Source: Rhizobium sp. P32RR-XVIII (lineage in GTDB: Bacteria > Pseudomonadota > Alphaproteobacteria > Rhizobiales > Rhizobiaceae). From it: a DNA stretch of 64,000 nucleotides. Positions within the stretch are counted from its first letter, which is position 1, and each line of letters starts with the position of its first letter. The notes below the pieces were generated by a model that saw only the letters and a list, made by a program, of their open reading frames with translations, was not told where the DNA came from and ran no database searches. The stretch spans positions 425,312 through 489,311 of the forward strand of contig NZ_JABAIH010000005.1 in assembly GCF_012641395.1 (NCBI RefSeq), written 5' to 3'. Below, piece after piece: positions 1 through 8,835 of this stretch. The position numbers and the translations under genes were made by a program.

Positions 1-156
1 CGCCGCCACTCTACAGATGCAAATGCATGCTGCAATGACTGGCAAGACGCGCCCGTTCGTTTTAGTGTCGCGCCAATTAAACGGGATGTCGGTCCGCCGC
101 GAGTGCCGAAATAGGCCATCGGATAGTCTGGCGGAAGATTTTCATAGGAAGCAGGC

Positions 157-1563
157 ATGTTCCTTTCGGTATTCGACGTTTTCAAGATCGGTATCGGGCC
201 ATCGAGCTCGCATACGATGGGGCCGATGTCGGCTGCCAATCGCTTCCTCGACCTGATCCTTTCAAATGAATGGCCACGCCCGTCGTCGGGCGCACAGGTT
301 GCCGCCATCAAGGTCAGCCTGCACGGCTCGCTCGCACATACCGGCATCGGCCACGGAACGGGCAGGGCGGTCATTCTCGGCCTGATGGGAGAGAAGCCGG
401 ACAGTGTCGATCCTGACAAGATGGACGGCATTATCGACCAGGTGGAACGCTCCGGCCGCATCACGCCGCCCGGCCATCCGGCGTATTTCTTCATGCCGAA
501 GAACGATCTGATCTTCGACAAGAAACAGCCGCTGCCGGGGCATGCGAACGGCATGATCTTCTCCGCCTATGACAAGGACGAACGGCTGCTGCTGAAGCGC
601 ATCTATTACTCCGTCGGCGGCGGTTTCGTCGTCACCGATACCGAGCTCGAACAGATGCGGGCCAAGAAGAAGGCGGCCGCAGGTGCGGTCAAGGTTCCAT
701 ATCCGTTTGCCACAGCCAAGCAGATGCTGGAGATGGCGGAACGGTCCGGCCTCAGCATCGCCCAGATGAAGCGCACCAACGAGGAGAGCCAGCGGAGCCG
801 CGAGGAGCTGGATGAGGGGCTCGACCGTATCTGGGAGGCGATGCGCTCCTGCATCGAACGAGGGCTCAAGGTTGACGGCGTGATGCCCGGCGGCCTGAAC
901 GTCCGGCGGCGCGCGCGGAAAATACATGACAAGCTGCAGGAGGAGTGGCGCAGCAACCGCATCAATCCGCTGCTCGCCAACGACTGGCTAAGTGTCTATG
1001 CCATGGCCGTCAACGAGGAGAACGCCGCAGGCGGCCGCGTGGTGACCGCGCCGACCAATGGTGCAGCCGGCGTCATTCCCGCGACGATCCGCTACTACGA
1101 GCATTTCCACGAGGACTGGGATCAGGACGGGATCCGGGACTATCTGCTGACTGCGGCGGCCATCGGCGGCATCATCAAGCACAATGCCTCCATCTCCGGC
1201 GCCGAAGTCGGCTGTCAGGGTGAAGTGGGTTCGGCGGCGGCCATGGCGGCGGCCGGGCTCGCGGCCGTGATGGGCGGGACGCCGGCACAGATCGAAAATG
1301 CTGCCGAAATCGCGCTCGAGCATCACCTCGGCATGACTTGCGATCCGGTTGCGGGTCTCGTCCAGGTGCCGTGCATCGAGCGGAATGCGCTGGGTGCGGT
1401 AAAGGCGGTGACGGCCGCCTCACTCGCCGTCAAGGGCGATGGCCAGCATTTCGTGCCGCTCGACGCCTGCATCGAAACCATGCGTCAGACCGGCCACGAC
1501 ATGAGCGAGAAATACAAGGAAACCTCAACCGGCGGTCTGGCCGTCAATGTCGTCGAGTGCTGA
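157..1563 (+). CDS. sdaA: L-serine ammonia-lyase (L-serine dehydratase), single chain
   Basis: This 468-residue protein deaminates L-serine to pyruvate and ammonia in the cytoplasm, using an iron-sulfur cluster. The N-terminal beta domain opens with the family motif [10 protein letters not shown] near residues 14-23. The alpha domain carries [10 protein letters not shown] near residue 295 and cluster-ligand candidates at Cys353 (GCQGEVGS), Cys395 (TCDP) and Cys406 (VPCIERN). Length is normal for the fused one-chain bacterial form. The start is the ATG preceded by an AGGAAGC ribosome site, with the conserved [12 protein letters not shown] opening. The next gene follows in the same direction about 60 bases later. 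Assignment is secure by motif and full length. Confidence 0.96.
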   Translation: MFLSVFDVFKIGIGPSSSHTMGPMSAANRFLDLILSNEWPRPSSGAQVAAIKVSLHGSLAHTGIGHGTGRAVILGLMGEKPDSVDPDKMDGIIDQVERSGRITPPGHPAYFFMPKNDLIFDKKQPLPGHANGMIFSAYDKDERLLLKRIYYSVGGGFVVTDTELEQMRAKKKAAAGAVKVPYPFATAKQMLEMAERSGLSIAQMKRTNEESQRSREELDEGLDRIWEAMRSCIERGLKVDGVMPGGLNVRRRARKIHDKLQEEWRSNRINPLLANDWLSVYAMAVNEENAAGGRVVTAPTNGAAGVIPATIRYYEHFHEDWDQDGIRDYLLTAAAIGGIIKHNASISGAEVGCQGEVGSAAAMAAAGLAAVMGGTPAQIENAAEIALEHHLGMTCDPVAGLVQVPCIERNALGAVKAVTAASLAVKGDGQHFVPLDACIETMRQTGHDMSEKYKETSTGGLAVNVVEC

Positions 1564-1625
1564 CGTTGTGGACTTGCAGCCGGTAGATGCTTGACGCTGC
1601 CGGTCAAAAGGATTTCAACGGCAGC

Positions 1626-2063
1626 ATGGCATTACATCTCATCAAATTGTGCGTGGGTGCAGACTCGATCGAGGACCTGCGCGAGTGGGTGGCCGAACGT
1701 TCGCTTCGAGCGATTGCGGCTGGCCTCGAGCCACATTCCGTGCACACGACGCGCATGGTCCCGAAACGCGTAGAAGAATTGCTCGACGGCGGTTCGCTCT
1801 ATTGGGTGATCAAGGGACAGGTGCAGGCGCGCCAGAAGCTGCTGGACATCGAAACCTTCACAGACGGCGAGGGGATCGGCCGATGCCACCTCGTGCTTGG
1901 GCCGGAGGTCATCGAAACCGCCGTGCAGCCAAAACGCGCGTTCCAGGGCTGGCGCTATTATCCGGAAGAAGATGTGCCGCGGGATATCACGACGCTCGGC
2001 GATGGCGTTGCCGAAATGCCCGCAGATTTACGCCGCGAGCTCTCTGAGCTTGGGCTGCTCTAG
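1626..2063 (+). CDS. DUF1489 family protein
   Basis: A 145-residue protein of unknown function, conserved in Rhizobiales as I remember the DUF1489 family. It begins MALHLIKLCVG and contains the stretch YWVIKGQVQARQ near residue 55. It has no signal peptide or membrane segment, so it is probably cytoplasmic. An in-frame start 39 bases upstream exists, but the conserved opening fits the ATG at 1626. It lies just downstream of sdaA on the same strand and may be cotranscribed. Its stop is 2 bases from the stop of the convergent gene at 2066. No biochemical role is proposed. Confidence 0.85.
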   Translation: MALHLIKLCVGADSIEDLREWVAERSLRAIAAGLEPHSVHTTRMVPKRVEELLDGGSLYWVIKGQVQARQKLLDIETFTDGEGIGRCHLVLGPEVIETAVQPKRAFQGWRYYPEEDVPRDITTLGDGVAEMPADLRRELSELGLL

Positions 2064-2065
2064 GT

Positions 2066-2338
2066 TCAGCGCAGCCGCAGCATGACCGGCGACCTGCCAT
2101 CCGCGCAGGTGACGTGCAGGTGAATGCGGGCTTCGGGCTGCGAATAGCGCCAGGCGCGCGCGCCATGGCAGAGCAGCAAGTTGATGAGGTCCTTGGTCTT
2201 CGCCGATTTCGCTCTCGGCCGATGCAAGCCGATTTCGGCGAGCCGGAGAGCAGCCTCATGCAGCGGATGAAAGCCGAACCGTCCCGGCCTGCCTGACCCG
2301 CGCGGCGGAAAGCCCGTAATATTGCCATTCGTTGCCAT
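2066..2338 (-). CDS. small hypothetical protein
   Basis: A 90-residue basic protein that I do not recognise. Its C-terminal half reads as a compact fold (RAWRYSQPEARIHLHVTCADG), and the middle is rich in Lys and Arg. A start 18 bases further upstream (2356) is also possible. It is convergent with the DUF1489 gene and lies downstream of the carboxypeptidase gene on the same strand, beyond a stem-loop, so it may have its own promoter. Reality rests on codon pattern, position and absence of another gene here. Confidence 0.55.
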   Translation of the reverse strand: MATNGNITGFPPRGSGRPGRFGFHPLHEAALRLAEIGLHRPRAKSAKTKDLINLLLCHGARAWRYSQPEARIHLHVTCADGRSPVMLRLR

Positions 2339-2412
2339 ATTCGTCCCCGTACGCATTACAAATCGAGGTTAGGAACTCAAGCCGGCGTCGCGAACACCGA
2401 ATCCGGCCTTGA

Positions 2413-2443
2413 ACGGCGCCGCAGGAAAGGCCAGCGGCGCCGT
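2413..2443 (-). terminator. stem-loop downstream of the D,D-carboxypeptidase gene
   Basis: A perfect 10-bp inverted repeat (ACGGCGCCGC and its complement) with an 11-base loop lies just past the stop at 2449. There is no good T-run on either side, so it may be a weak or Rho-assisted terminator or an RNA-stabilising hairpin. Confidence 0.5.
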
Positions 2444-2448
2444 AAATC

Positions 2449-3939
2449 TCATTGGGCCGAGGCCCAGCACTTCACGCCTGTACGCTTGAGGGCGTTGCAG
2501 GCATTCACAGCTTCGCGCTGGTCGTCGAAGCCGCCAAAGCGAGCGCGATAAATCTGGTCGCCACCATTTGAATAGGCGACGGCGAAAGGCTTCGCGGAAC
2601 GCAGCGCCTTGCCGCCCTTGCTCTTCGCCTTTTCCAGCAAGTCCATCGCCATGTCGCGGCTGGAAGACACACCGATCTGCACAACCCAGCCGCTCGGCTC
2701 CTGCTCCGCGCTCAAGACGCGCTTTGCAGCAGCTGGCTGCGGGGCCACGGAGGCGGTCGTTACCGCATCAACCGGATCGCTGGCAGCCTGCTCCGGCGGC
2801 ATGTAGGCCGGGGCGGGAGACGGAACGGCGACCGAGGCCTGCTTGAAGCTCGTCGTCTTCACCTTCGTCGGAGCAGGTATCTCGGGCTTCTGTTGTGCAA
2901 CAAGTGGGTTTTCGGAGCTTTGAGCCGGCGAGTCGGTATAGGCAACCGCTGCCGATGCCACCTCGTAACGTGTATCCGGCGTCGGACCCTTGTGCGGCAG
3001 ATCGACGTCAGCGGTAGCGACCGAAGCGTCGGCCGCAGGGGTTGGCGCCTTCTCGGCGATTAGGTTCGAGCCACCGCGCGTCGAAGCTTTTGGAAGGTAA
3101 GCCGCAATGAGCTTGCGCATCTGAGAATCGCGGGCAGGTGTCGACGTTCCGCCCATGACGACGCCGACGATCGATTTGCCATCCACCTGCACCGAGCTCA
3201 CGAGATTGAAGCCGGCAGCGCGAGTATAGCCGGTCTTGATGCCGTCAACGCCGCGCACGGAACCGACAAGGCGGTTGTGGCTGCGGATGATGCGGTTGCC
3301 GAACTTGAAGCTACGCGTGGAGAAATAGGCGTAATACTGCGGAAAATGCTGACGAAGAGCGATGCCGAGACGGGCCTGGTCGCGCGCCGTGGTCATCTGA
3401 GCCGTATTCGGCAGGCCGTTGGCATTGCGATAGGTGGTGCGGGTCATGCCGAGCGCATGTGCCTTTGCCGTCATCATCTGCCCGAAACGGTCTTCGCTGC
3501 CGCCAAGCAATTCGCCAAGCGCGGTTGCCGCGTCATTGGCGGAGAGCGTGACAAGACCAAGGATGCCCTGCTCGACGGTGATCGAATTGCCGGCTTTCAC
3601 ACCGAGCTTGGTCGGAGCCTGCGCAGATGCATGAGCGGAAAAGGGAACGCGTGTGTCCAGACGAATACGCCCTTGCTCAAGCGCCTCGAAGACCATGTAT
3701 AGCGTCATCATCTTCGTCAGCGACGCCGGGTATTGCAGACGGTCGGAATTCTCGCTGTAGAGCACGTTCCCCGTTTTCGCATCGACGACAATGCCCGCAT
3801 ATTTCGGATTGGCGGCTTCTGCTTCTGCGGTGACCGATTCAGCGAGAAAGGCGGTTGTTGCGATCGCAACCACAGCCAGAATCTTGAACAGGAAATTGCC
3901 GGACCTCGGCGACGGTACGAAGGATACAGACCTTGACAC
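2449..3939 (-). CDS. D-alanyl-D-alanine carboxypeptidase (PBP5/6 type) with SPOR domain
   Basis: A secreted peptidase S11 enzyme of 496 residues that trims the terminal D-Ala of peptidoglycan stem peptides in the periplasm. A hydrophobic segment near residues 17-42 acts as signal peptide or anchor. The three active-site motifs are present: SxxK in ASLTKMM near residue 73, SxN as SAND near 133, and KTG in KTGYTRAAGF near 235. A low-complexity Pro/Ala linker follows. The last ~80 residues form a SPOR domain (from about GWVVQIGVSSSRD), which in known proteins binds denuded septal glycan. The start codon is GTG. The SPOR tail suggests a septal location, which is inference. Confidence 0.93.
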   Translation of the reverse strand: MSRSVSFVPSPRSGNFLFKILAVVAIATTAFLAESVTAEAEAANPKYAGIVVDAKTGNVLYSENSDRLQYPASLTKMMTLYMVFEALEQGRIRLDTRVPFSAHASAQAPTKLGVKAGNSITVEQGILGLVTLSANDAATALGELLGGSEDRFGQMMTAKAHALGMTRTTYRNANGLPNTAQMTTARDQARLGIALRQHFPQYYAYFSTRSFKFGNRIIRSHNRLVGSVRGVDGIKTGYTRAAGFNLVSSVQVDGKSIVGVVMGGTSTPARDSQMRKLIAAYLPKASTRGGSNLIAEKAPTPAADASVATADVDLPHKGPTPDTRYEVASAAVAYTDSPAQSSENPLVAQQKPEIPAPTKVKTTSFKQASVAVPSPAPAYMPPEQAASDPVDAVTTASVAPQPAAAKRVLSAEQEPSGWVVQIGVSSSRDMAMDLLEKAKSKGGKALRSAKPFAVAYSNGGDQIYRARFGGFDDQREAVNACNALKRTGVKCWASAQ

Positions 3940-4077
3940 TATTTAACTCTTCGCTTGCATTTCACTAGTGGTCGGCGCGCACATCCGTATCGGCGCGACC
4001 ATTGTCTTTTGACGTTAGCCTGGTGGGGTTACCAATCCGTTTATGATTAATCGTTTGCTTCGCCGTCCGGCTGCTTT

Positions 4078-4830
4078 TTAGCGGGGTGTTGCGGTACGGG
4101 TCACAAGCCGCGCTTCCACAAAGGTTCGAATAGCGGCATCAATATGGTCCCAGTCCTGCAAATGACGGCTTGAGAAACGATAAAGGACGCTGAGATCCTT
4201 CCCAACTTTAATGTCGCGTTGGCAATCCCCGCTTGTCGCATCGGCCGGGGACGAGGGCAGGATACAGCGCACGGCATATTCGGTCTGGTTTGCACGCGCT
4301 CCGGTCAGCAGAACCTCGCCGCCATAGCCCGCTTCGGCCTTCAACTTGCGGAGCGTCAGGCCGTGGCCGTAAGGAACGGCGGCTCCCTCCGTCAGATGCG
4401 AATAGATTGGCTCGAGCCGGCCGGACATGTCCTGCGACATCGTGCTCTGGGTGATCTGCACGAAGATGAGATTGGCGGACAGCGATATGTCGTCAAAGCG
4501 CTGACGGTACTCCTTCGAATAGCCCTGCATCTCTGGCCATGTGAGGTAAATGTCGGCGCGTTCTGCCACTCCGTTGTGCCTCTGGCTTGGGAAGCGCAAG
4601 GCATTTTCAGGCAGATTGAGTGCGTCGCGGCCAATGGCGATCGTGACTGCCTCCGTGCTGTCGGTATTTCCCGCCAGCGTAATGTGCCGCCCGATCCAGC
4701 GGCCACCAATACTGATTGCAAGCGTCAGCGTGGCAAGAACGGTGACGAGCGCGATCAATCGCACGATCAAGCCGTTGGAAAAGAGGGGCGCCTCATCGGG
4801 TGTGTCGGCGCTACGGGCAAAGTGGCTCAT
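4078..4830 (-). CDS. membrane-anchored hypothetical protein
   Basis: A 250-residue protein with one N-terminal membrane helix (about residues 21-45, LIVRLIALVTVLATLTLAI) after a short cytoplasmic stretch. The rest is predicted periplasmic. It contains two cysteines that could pair (CILPSS and GDCQRD, near residues 189 and 203). No catalytic motif is recognised. Homologues are, as far as I recall, limited to rhizobia. It stands alone between the carboxypeptidase and the BTLCP gene, all on the minus strand with sizeable gaps, so it is probably transcribed separately. Confidence 0.75.
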   Translation of the reverse strand: MSHFARSADTPDEAPLFSNGLIVRLIALVTVLATLTLAISIGGRWIGRHITLAGNTDSTEAVTIAIGRDALNLPENALRFPSQRHNGVAERADIYLTWPEMQGYSKEYRQRFDDISLSANLIFVQITQSTMSQDMSGRLEPIYSHLTEGAAVPYGHGLTLRKLKAEAGYGGEVLLTGARANQTEYAVRCILPSSPADATSGDCQRDIKVGKDLSVLYRFSSRHLQDWDHIDAAIRTFVEARLVTRTATPR

Positions 4831-4954
4831 GGCGGGCTCTTCAGTTGTCTGACCGCCGTAAACGAAACTGGAGCCGCCGGTGCTTAATCTCGCGAAAAGA
4901 TCCAGCAGTTCGGTAAAGGAAGGGTTAATTCGGATGAGCTTGAAAAAGTAAGCT

Positions 4955-4974
4955 GCTCCCGGGACAGCGGGAGC
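4955..4974 (-). terminator. likely terminator of the BTLCP gene
   Basis: GCTCCCG and CGGGAGC form a perfect 7-bp stem with a 6-base loop. Read on the minus strand it is followed about nine bases later by TTTTT, about 85 bases past the BTLCP stop codon. The tract is somewhat displaced, so confidence is moderate. Confidence 0.45.
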
Positions 4975-5059
4975 GGCTCAGGGCACCGGTCGGGACGGGA
5001 TGCGGGGACGGACCGGGCCGAGTGGAACCTGCCGGTACCCCCGGCGGGTGCAATTCATC

Positions 5060-5659
5060 TTAGCGTACGCTACCAACTGCGACGGCACGGCCGTCCTGCA
5101 ACTTCGTCCAGCGTGCCGGATCATCGGCGGACTGACGCTTCAGGAAGGTGTACTCGGTATCGGCCCAGAGCATCACCTTGTTGCGCATGTTGTCGAGGAT
5201 GAAGTCGCCGTGGTCTGTGCGGACCGTCAGCACGGCATGGCCTTCGCCATTCGGCTGCATGACGACGGTCATGAGCAGGTCGGACGGCGAGAAGCCGTCG
5301 TCGATCAGCATCTTGCGTTTCAGCAGCGCGAAGTCCTCGCAGTCGCCGACGGTGCGGGGGTAGGCCCAGCGCTCTTCGACGCCATAGATTTCCATGTCGG
5401 TCATCGGCTTGATCTGCGAGTTGACCTCGTAGTTGATCTTGAGGATCGTCTTCCAGCGCTCTTCCGTCAGGATCGCCGGACCGGCGTCGCCGCCGGCGTA
5501 GGCGCATTCGCTCGGATTTGCCCTGCAAAATTCGTAGTGGCCGATCGGTGGGCTGGCATTGCCTGCTAGTGTCATGCTGCCAGGCGCCGCTTGTCCCGCG
5601 CCCGCCATCGCCATCAGCAGTATACCGCCGAAAAAGCCGCCTTTGATTGCATTGAACAT
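5060..5659 (-). CDS. transglutaminase-like cysteine proteinase (BTLCP family)
   Basis: A 199-residue exported protein of the bacterial transglutaminase-like cysteine proteinase family (DUF920). A signal peptide covers about residues 1-25 (GGILLMAMAGAGQAA). The expected triad is visible: Cys in GDCEDFA near residue 107, His in GHAVLTV near 140, and Asp in ILDNM near 155. A pair of further cysteines (FCRANPSECAY) near 44-52 may form a disulphide. In other bacteria relatives (LapG) cleave surface adhesins under c-di-GMP control. Here no LapD partner is adjacent, so an adhesin-protease role is only a possibility. Confidence 0.88.
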   Translation of the reverse strand: MFNAIKGGFFGGILLMAMAGAGQAAPGSMTLAGNASPPIGHYEFCRANPSECAYAGGDAGPAILTEERWKTILKINYEVNSQIKPMTDMEIYGVEERWAYPRTVGDCEDFALLKRKMLIDDGFSPSDLLMTVVMQPNGEGHAVLTVRTDHGDFILDNMRNKVMLWADTEYTFLKRQSADDPARWTKLQDGRAVAVGSVR

Positions 5660-6029
5660 CGTTTTTGTCGTCCCTGTTCTATGAGGACGATAATGGCACA
5701 GACGTTTTTATCTGCCGCAAAATTACGCAATAGAATTAAAGGCTTAGTTGATTCAAAGGCGCATAAAACCTGATTAAAAACAAAGTCGAATACGCGTAAA
5801 ATTGGATGCGGTTTCGACGTAAATTTGAATAAAACTCTAAGCGTCAGAACAACGCCCGGAGGCCACGCAAGCGGCGGCTCTCCATGCAAAAGTTAACGGC
5901 AAGGCCGGATTTCGGGAGGTTGCCTGGCTGCCAATCGACATCCGAGCATCACGGACGGGTGTGTAAATCAGGCGGGAAGGCTGAGTTTGGCGGGTCAGCG
6001 CGGCTGATCTCAGCTGCAGCCCGCAAAAA
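5660..6029. other. intergenic stretch, no gene seen
   Basis: AT-rich around 5690-5840, then mixed composition. It should contain the promoter of the BTLCP gene, but I cannot pick a convincing -35/-10 pair. Open frames here lack ribosome sites and family resemblance. Confidence 0.5.
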
Positions 6030-6256
6030 TTATTTTCGAAGAGTTTCGCGAAATTCGTTGGTTGCCGCGACGATCGCGGAGGAGATAGCGGTGTTCGATG
6101 TCGCGTGCGCCGCGTTTTCAATCACGACAAGGCGGCTGCTAGGCCATGCTTCGGCCAGTTCCCAAGCGGTTGTGAGCGCCCTAGATCCGGTTGCCGTTCA
6201 CCGGTCTCCAGGAATCCCTCTTCGTAGGGCTCGATTTCGGGATAAAACAAGGACAT
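6030..6256 (-). pseudogene. proline iminopeptidase remnant (both ends, centre deleted)
   Basis: Two fragments of an alpha/beta-hydrolase proline iminopeptidase lie in different frames. The first starts at the ATG at 6256 and reads MSLFYPEIEPYEEGFLETGE, the typical N-terminus of the family. The second, ending at the TAA at 6030, reads AWELAEAWPSSRLVVIENAA followed by HATSNTAI, which matches the family C-terminus with the catalytic-His region (AGH usual, here AAH). About 240 central residues, including the nucleophile serine, are missing and the frame shifts between the pieces. The gene is therefore dead. Identification rests on recalled family sequence. Confidence 0.8.
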
Positions 6257-6319
6257 GAGAAAGCCACCGGTTGGGGCGGCGTTCATCTCTCATATCGATG
6301 ACACTAAGATGACAATCGC

Positions 6320-6931
6320 CTAGAGGAACTCGCGCAAGGTCTCGCGGGACTGGAGCGAGAGGAATTCGAGCGCGACGCCTTCGCTGAAATGACGGACCAC
6401 GCGGCCGCGCATGTTGCCGAGGCGGATCGCCGTGCCGAGGGCAGGGCGCACGTCGACGTCGACTGCGGCGCCCGAAAGCGAAAGGTCCATGATGCGGCAG
6501 GTGTATCGCGTGCCGTCTTCGAGCGTCAACTCGGTCTGGGTCTCGCGCGGCGTCAGACGATCGTGGCGGCGGTCTTCCGGCAGGCCGAGCTCGTGTTTGT
6601 TGGCGAGCCACGTCAGCTGTGCCGCCAGCTTTTCCCGCTTGCGTTCGGTGGCGTTGATCGACATCGTGAAGCCGCGCACGTCCACGGTCTGGACGTGGCC
6701 TTCGACGCGTCCGAGATGATCGATGTAGGCGACGACCCGCTCATTGGCGCGCGGACGGCCGTTGCAGGTGACATACATGTCGCCCGGCGACATATCGATC
6801 ACGGTGCATTCATATTCTTCGTAGTTCGCAAGCATCAGGCGGCCCTGCATATGGATGGGCACGCGCTGGAAAACACCCTGTTCGGGACGCGGCGCAATCC
6901 GGGGCGGCTGGGCTTGCTGGAACGAGTGCAT
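6320..6931 (-). CDS. tandem PilZ-domain protein
   Basis: A 203-residue cytoplasmic protein with two PilZ-like halves. The first (about 20-100) starts at FQRVPIHMQGRL with a degenerate RxxxR. The second (about 115-200) has the c-di-GMP signature in DRRHDRLTPRE and DLSLSGAAVDV, corresponding to RxxxR and D/NxSxxG. It should therefore bind c-di-GMP through the second domain and relay it to an unknown partner. The ATG at 6931 has no strong Shine-Dalgarno visible. It stands alone, upstream of the proline iminopeptidase remnant. Confidence 0.88.
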   Translation of the reverse strand: MHSFQQAQPPRIAPRPEQGVFQRVPIHMQGRLMLANYEEYECTVIDMSPGDMYVTCNGRPRANERVVAYIDHLGRVEGHVQTVDVRGFTMSINATERKREKLAAQLTWLANKHELGLPEDRRHDRLTPRETQTELTLEDGTRYTCRIMDLSLSGAAVDVDVRPALGTAIRLGNMRGRVVRHFSEGVALEFLSLQSRETLREFL

Positions 6932-7053
6932 GAAAGAACTTCTTCATGAAATGATATACACCGATCATAACCGGCAACCCCTTAACAGAAGGTTGTCCTG
7001 AAGAAGGTCGATACACCTCGGAGCATAAAGCGAACTGTGTCGCAATGAGACGG

Positions 7054-7686
7054 TCAGTGCGGCGCCGGGCCTGAGAACAATGAAGACATCACCCGGCCGA
7101 TGAAGGCACCGACACCGTGCGGGCGTTCGCTGACGGCCGCATATGGCCAGCTTTCCTTCCGGTCCTGAGCTGGCCTGTCGCGGAGAAGACGGCTACGGTC
7201 CAGCGCCAGGAAATCAAGCGGAACGATCTCCAGCCAGCTTGCCGCGACGGACGGTGCGATTGCGCCGAGCAGCCGCTCGGGGCGACCATCTTCGGAGCGC
7301 AATGGCATGACGATGATCTCAAAGCTGGCCTGGTGCCCCGCCGTGCTGTAGCCGGTGGCATTGAGCAGCGTGGGGATCACATGCTCCATGGCGCCACGAA
7401 GCGTTGCCTCGATATCGAGAGCATGCCCATCGCCGAACAGTTCCGCAAAGCTTTCACCGCGCAGATCGCGCCCAAAGAGATCACAGATCCGCGTGCCCGC
7501 AAGCCGGAAGGTGACGGCGCCCAGACCGTCGTTCTTCTCAAGAATGAAGAGGCTCGGCAGAATATGGCCTAGGCTCGACGGCTCGATCTGCGATTTCAGC
7601 GGGGCGTCGCCAGAGCCCCGCAGGCGGTTCCAGTAGTCATAGATATCGATGATCGTCTGATGGCGCACGGTGCCAACCTGTTTCAT
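7054..7686 (-). CDS. PAS-domain protein (DUF1457/PAS_5 type)
   Basis: A 210-residue cytoplasmic protein, almost entirely a PAS_5-type sensor fold. Family features include YDYWNRLRGSGDAPLKSQIEP near residues 16-36 (trimmed family opening), TFRLAGTRICDLFGRDLRGE near 59-78 and the strand FEIIVMPLRSEDG near 123. No output domain is attached. Members are common in Rhizobiales, including in the neighbourhood of PilZ proteins, and their ligands are unknown. It is transcribed away from the rhomboid gene. The ATG is the only sensible start. Confidence 0.85.
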   Translation of the reverse strand: MKQVGTVRHQTIIDIYDYWNRLRGSGDAPLKSQIEPSSLGHILPSLFILEKNDGLGAVTFRLAGTRICDLFGRDLRGESFAELFGDGHALDIEATLRGAMEHVIPTLLNATGYSTAGHQASFEIIVMPLRSEDGRPERLLGAIAPSVAASWLEIVPLDFLALDRSRLLRDRPAQDRKESWPYAAVSERPHGVGAFIGRVMSSLFSGPAPH

Positions 7687-7734
7687 TTTGGTTCGAGTTC
7701 GAGCCTGAAGGGTTCTTTTGCTCTCTACCTAGCG

Positions 7735-7917
7735 GATTTCATGCCAATTGCGGCGAGTTAAGGTTAAGGAGCGGTTTCGATTGCGCTGCGAAGCCTTGTC
7801 GTGCGACGGTTGCCCATCGCTTCGGAAACGAAGTTCGGCACACGTACTGATCGGGCACGAGGGATACTCGGGGGATGTCCGGCAAGCCGTCTGGTTCTTC
7901 CGGACGGCTTTTTTTTT
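7735..7917 (+). ncRNA. candidate small RNA or attenuated leader
   Basis: The only support is the orphan intrinsic terminator at 7884-7917 in a 277-bp gap between divergent protein genes. The start is a guess; I do not see a clean sigma-70 promoter (CTTGAC-type -35). The sequence from 7750 to 7880 is GC-rich and contains short self-complementary segments. It could be one of the rhizobial trans-acting sRNAs, but I cannot name it. Confidence 0.4.
7884..7917 (+). terminator. strong rho-independent terminator with no gene in front
   Basis: An 11-bp stem (AAGCCGTCTGG with CCGGACGGCTT, one G-T pair) has a 5-base loop and is followed by nine T residues. This is a textbook intrinsic terminator. The upstream protein gene is on the other strand and starts at 7686, so no plus-strand CDS precedes it. 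It therefore ends either a small RNA starting at about 7700-7800 or a leader transcript attenuating the rhomboid gene at 7964. Confidence 0.8.
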
Positions 7918-7963
7918 GACCTTCGCTCCTGTAAGGCTTTGGCCTGAACCGGCGAGGACGGAT

Positions 7964-8734
7964 ATGGAAGACCACAGGACAGAGCCGGAGTCGGCAGACG
8001 AAACCCCGGCCGCAAAGACACGGACGCCGATCTTCAATCTGCCCGGCATCCTGCTCGCGACGCTCTGTCTGCTCGGGGCGATCTATGCCGTCCAATCGGT
8101 CCTTCTTCCCGCAGACGCTGTCGATTGGCTGTTCTTCAACTTCGGGTTCATTCCGGCACGCTACGTGGTCCCGTTCTCGGAGCAGGGGCCGCAATGGCTC
8201 TGGTCGCCGGTGACCTATTCGCTGCTGCACGGCAGCGTGGAGCATATCCTCTTCAACGGACTCTGGCTGATGGCCTTTGGGGCGCCGGTCGCGCGCCGCA
8301 TCGGCGCGTCGCGCTATGTCATATTCTGGATTTTCTCGTCGGTCGCCTCGGCTGCGCTTCATGCCGGGTTGAACTGGGGTAATCCGACCTTGCTCATAGG
8401 GGCTTCCGGCGTCGTTTCTGCCCTCATGGGGGCGGCCTGCCGCTTTGCCTTTCCGGCGGAACGCAGGATGCTGCGTCCGGCCCATCTCAATCCGCGCCTG
8501 TCCGTTATGGAGTCCCTGCGGAGCCGGACGGTCATAGTCTTCACAGTCTTCTGGCTGCTCGGCAATGTGCTGATCGCGGTGGGCATTCCGCTGATCGGCG
8601 ATCCGAGCCAACCGATCGCCTGGGATGCCCATATCGGCGGCTTTATTTTCGGATTCTTCCTTTTCCCGCTGTTCGACCGGAACATACCGACGGGTCCTGA
8701 TAGTTCAGAAGCACACGATATGTTGCAATCTTGA
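7964..8734 (+). CDS. rhomboid family intramembrane serine protease
   Basis: A 256-residue polytopic inner-membrane protein. The first ~20 residues are a hydrophilic cytoplasmic tail, followed by about six membrane helices. The rhomboid motifs are present: HGSVEHILFNG (HxxxN) near residues 88-98, the nucleophile in GASGVVSALMG near 145-155, and the catalytic His in DAHIGGFIFGF near 220. It should cleave membrane proteins within their helices; no substrate is suggested by neighbours. The frame is open further upstream but crosses the terminator, so the ATG at 7964 behind GGCGAGGACGG is chosen. Confidence 0.9.
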   Translation: MEDHRTEPESADETPAAKTRTPIFNLPGILLATLCLLGAIYAVQSVLLPADAVDWLFFNFGFIPARYVVPFSEQGPQWLWSPVTYSLLHGSVEHILFNGLWLMAFGAPVARRIGASRYVIFWIFSSVASAALHAGLNWGNPTLLIGASGVVSALMGAACRFAFPAERRMLRPAHLNPRLSVMESLRSRTVIVFTVFWLLGNVLIAVGIPLIGDPSQPIAWDAHIGGFIFGFFLFPLFDRNIPTGPDSSEAHDMLQS

Positions 8735-8835
8735 GCGCGGGAGTGCACCATTCCGATTGATCGGCATTGGAACTCGCAGCCGCGTGGAAGCCACTGATCA
8801 GTTAAGCGTTTCGCTTTCGACATGGGAGGGTTCGA

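Noticed and set aside
5884..6258. 124-residue plus-strand frame in the 5.9-6.3 kb gap
   Set aside because: It is antisense to the proline iminopeptidase remnant, which explains the region better.
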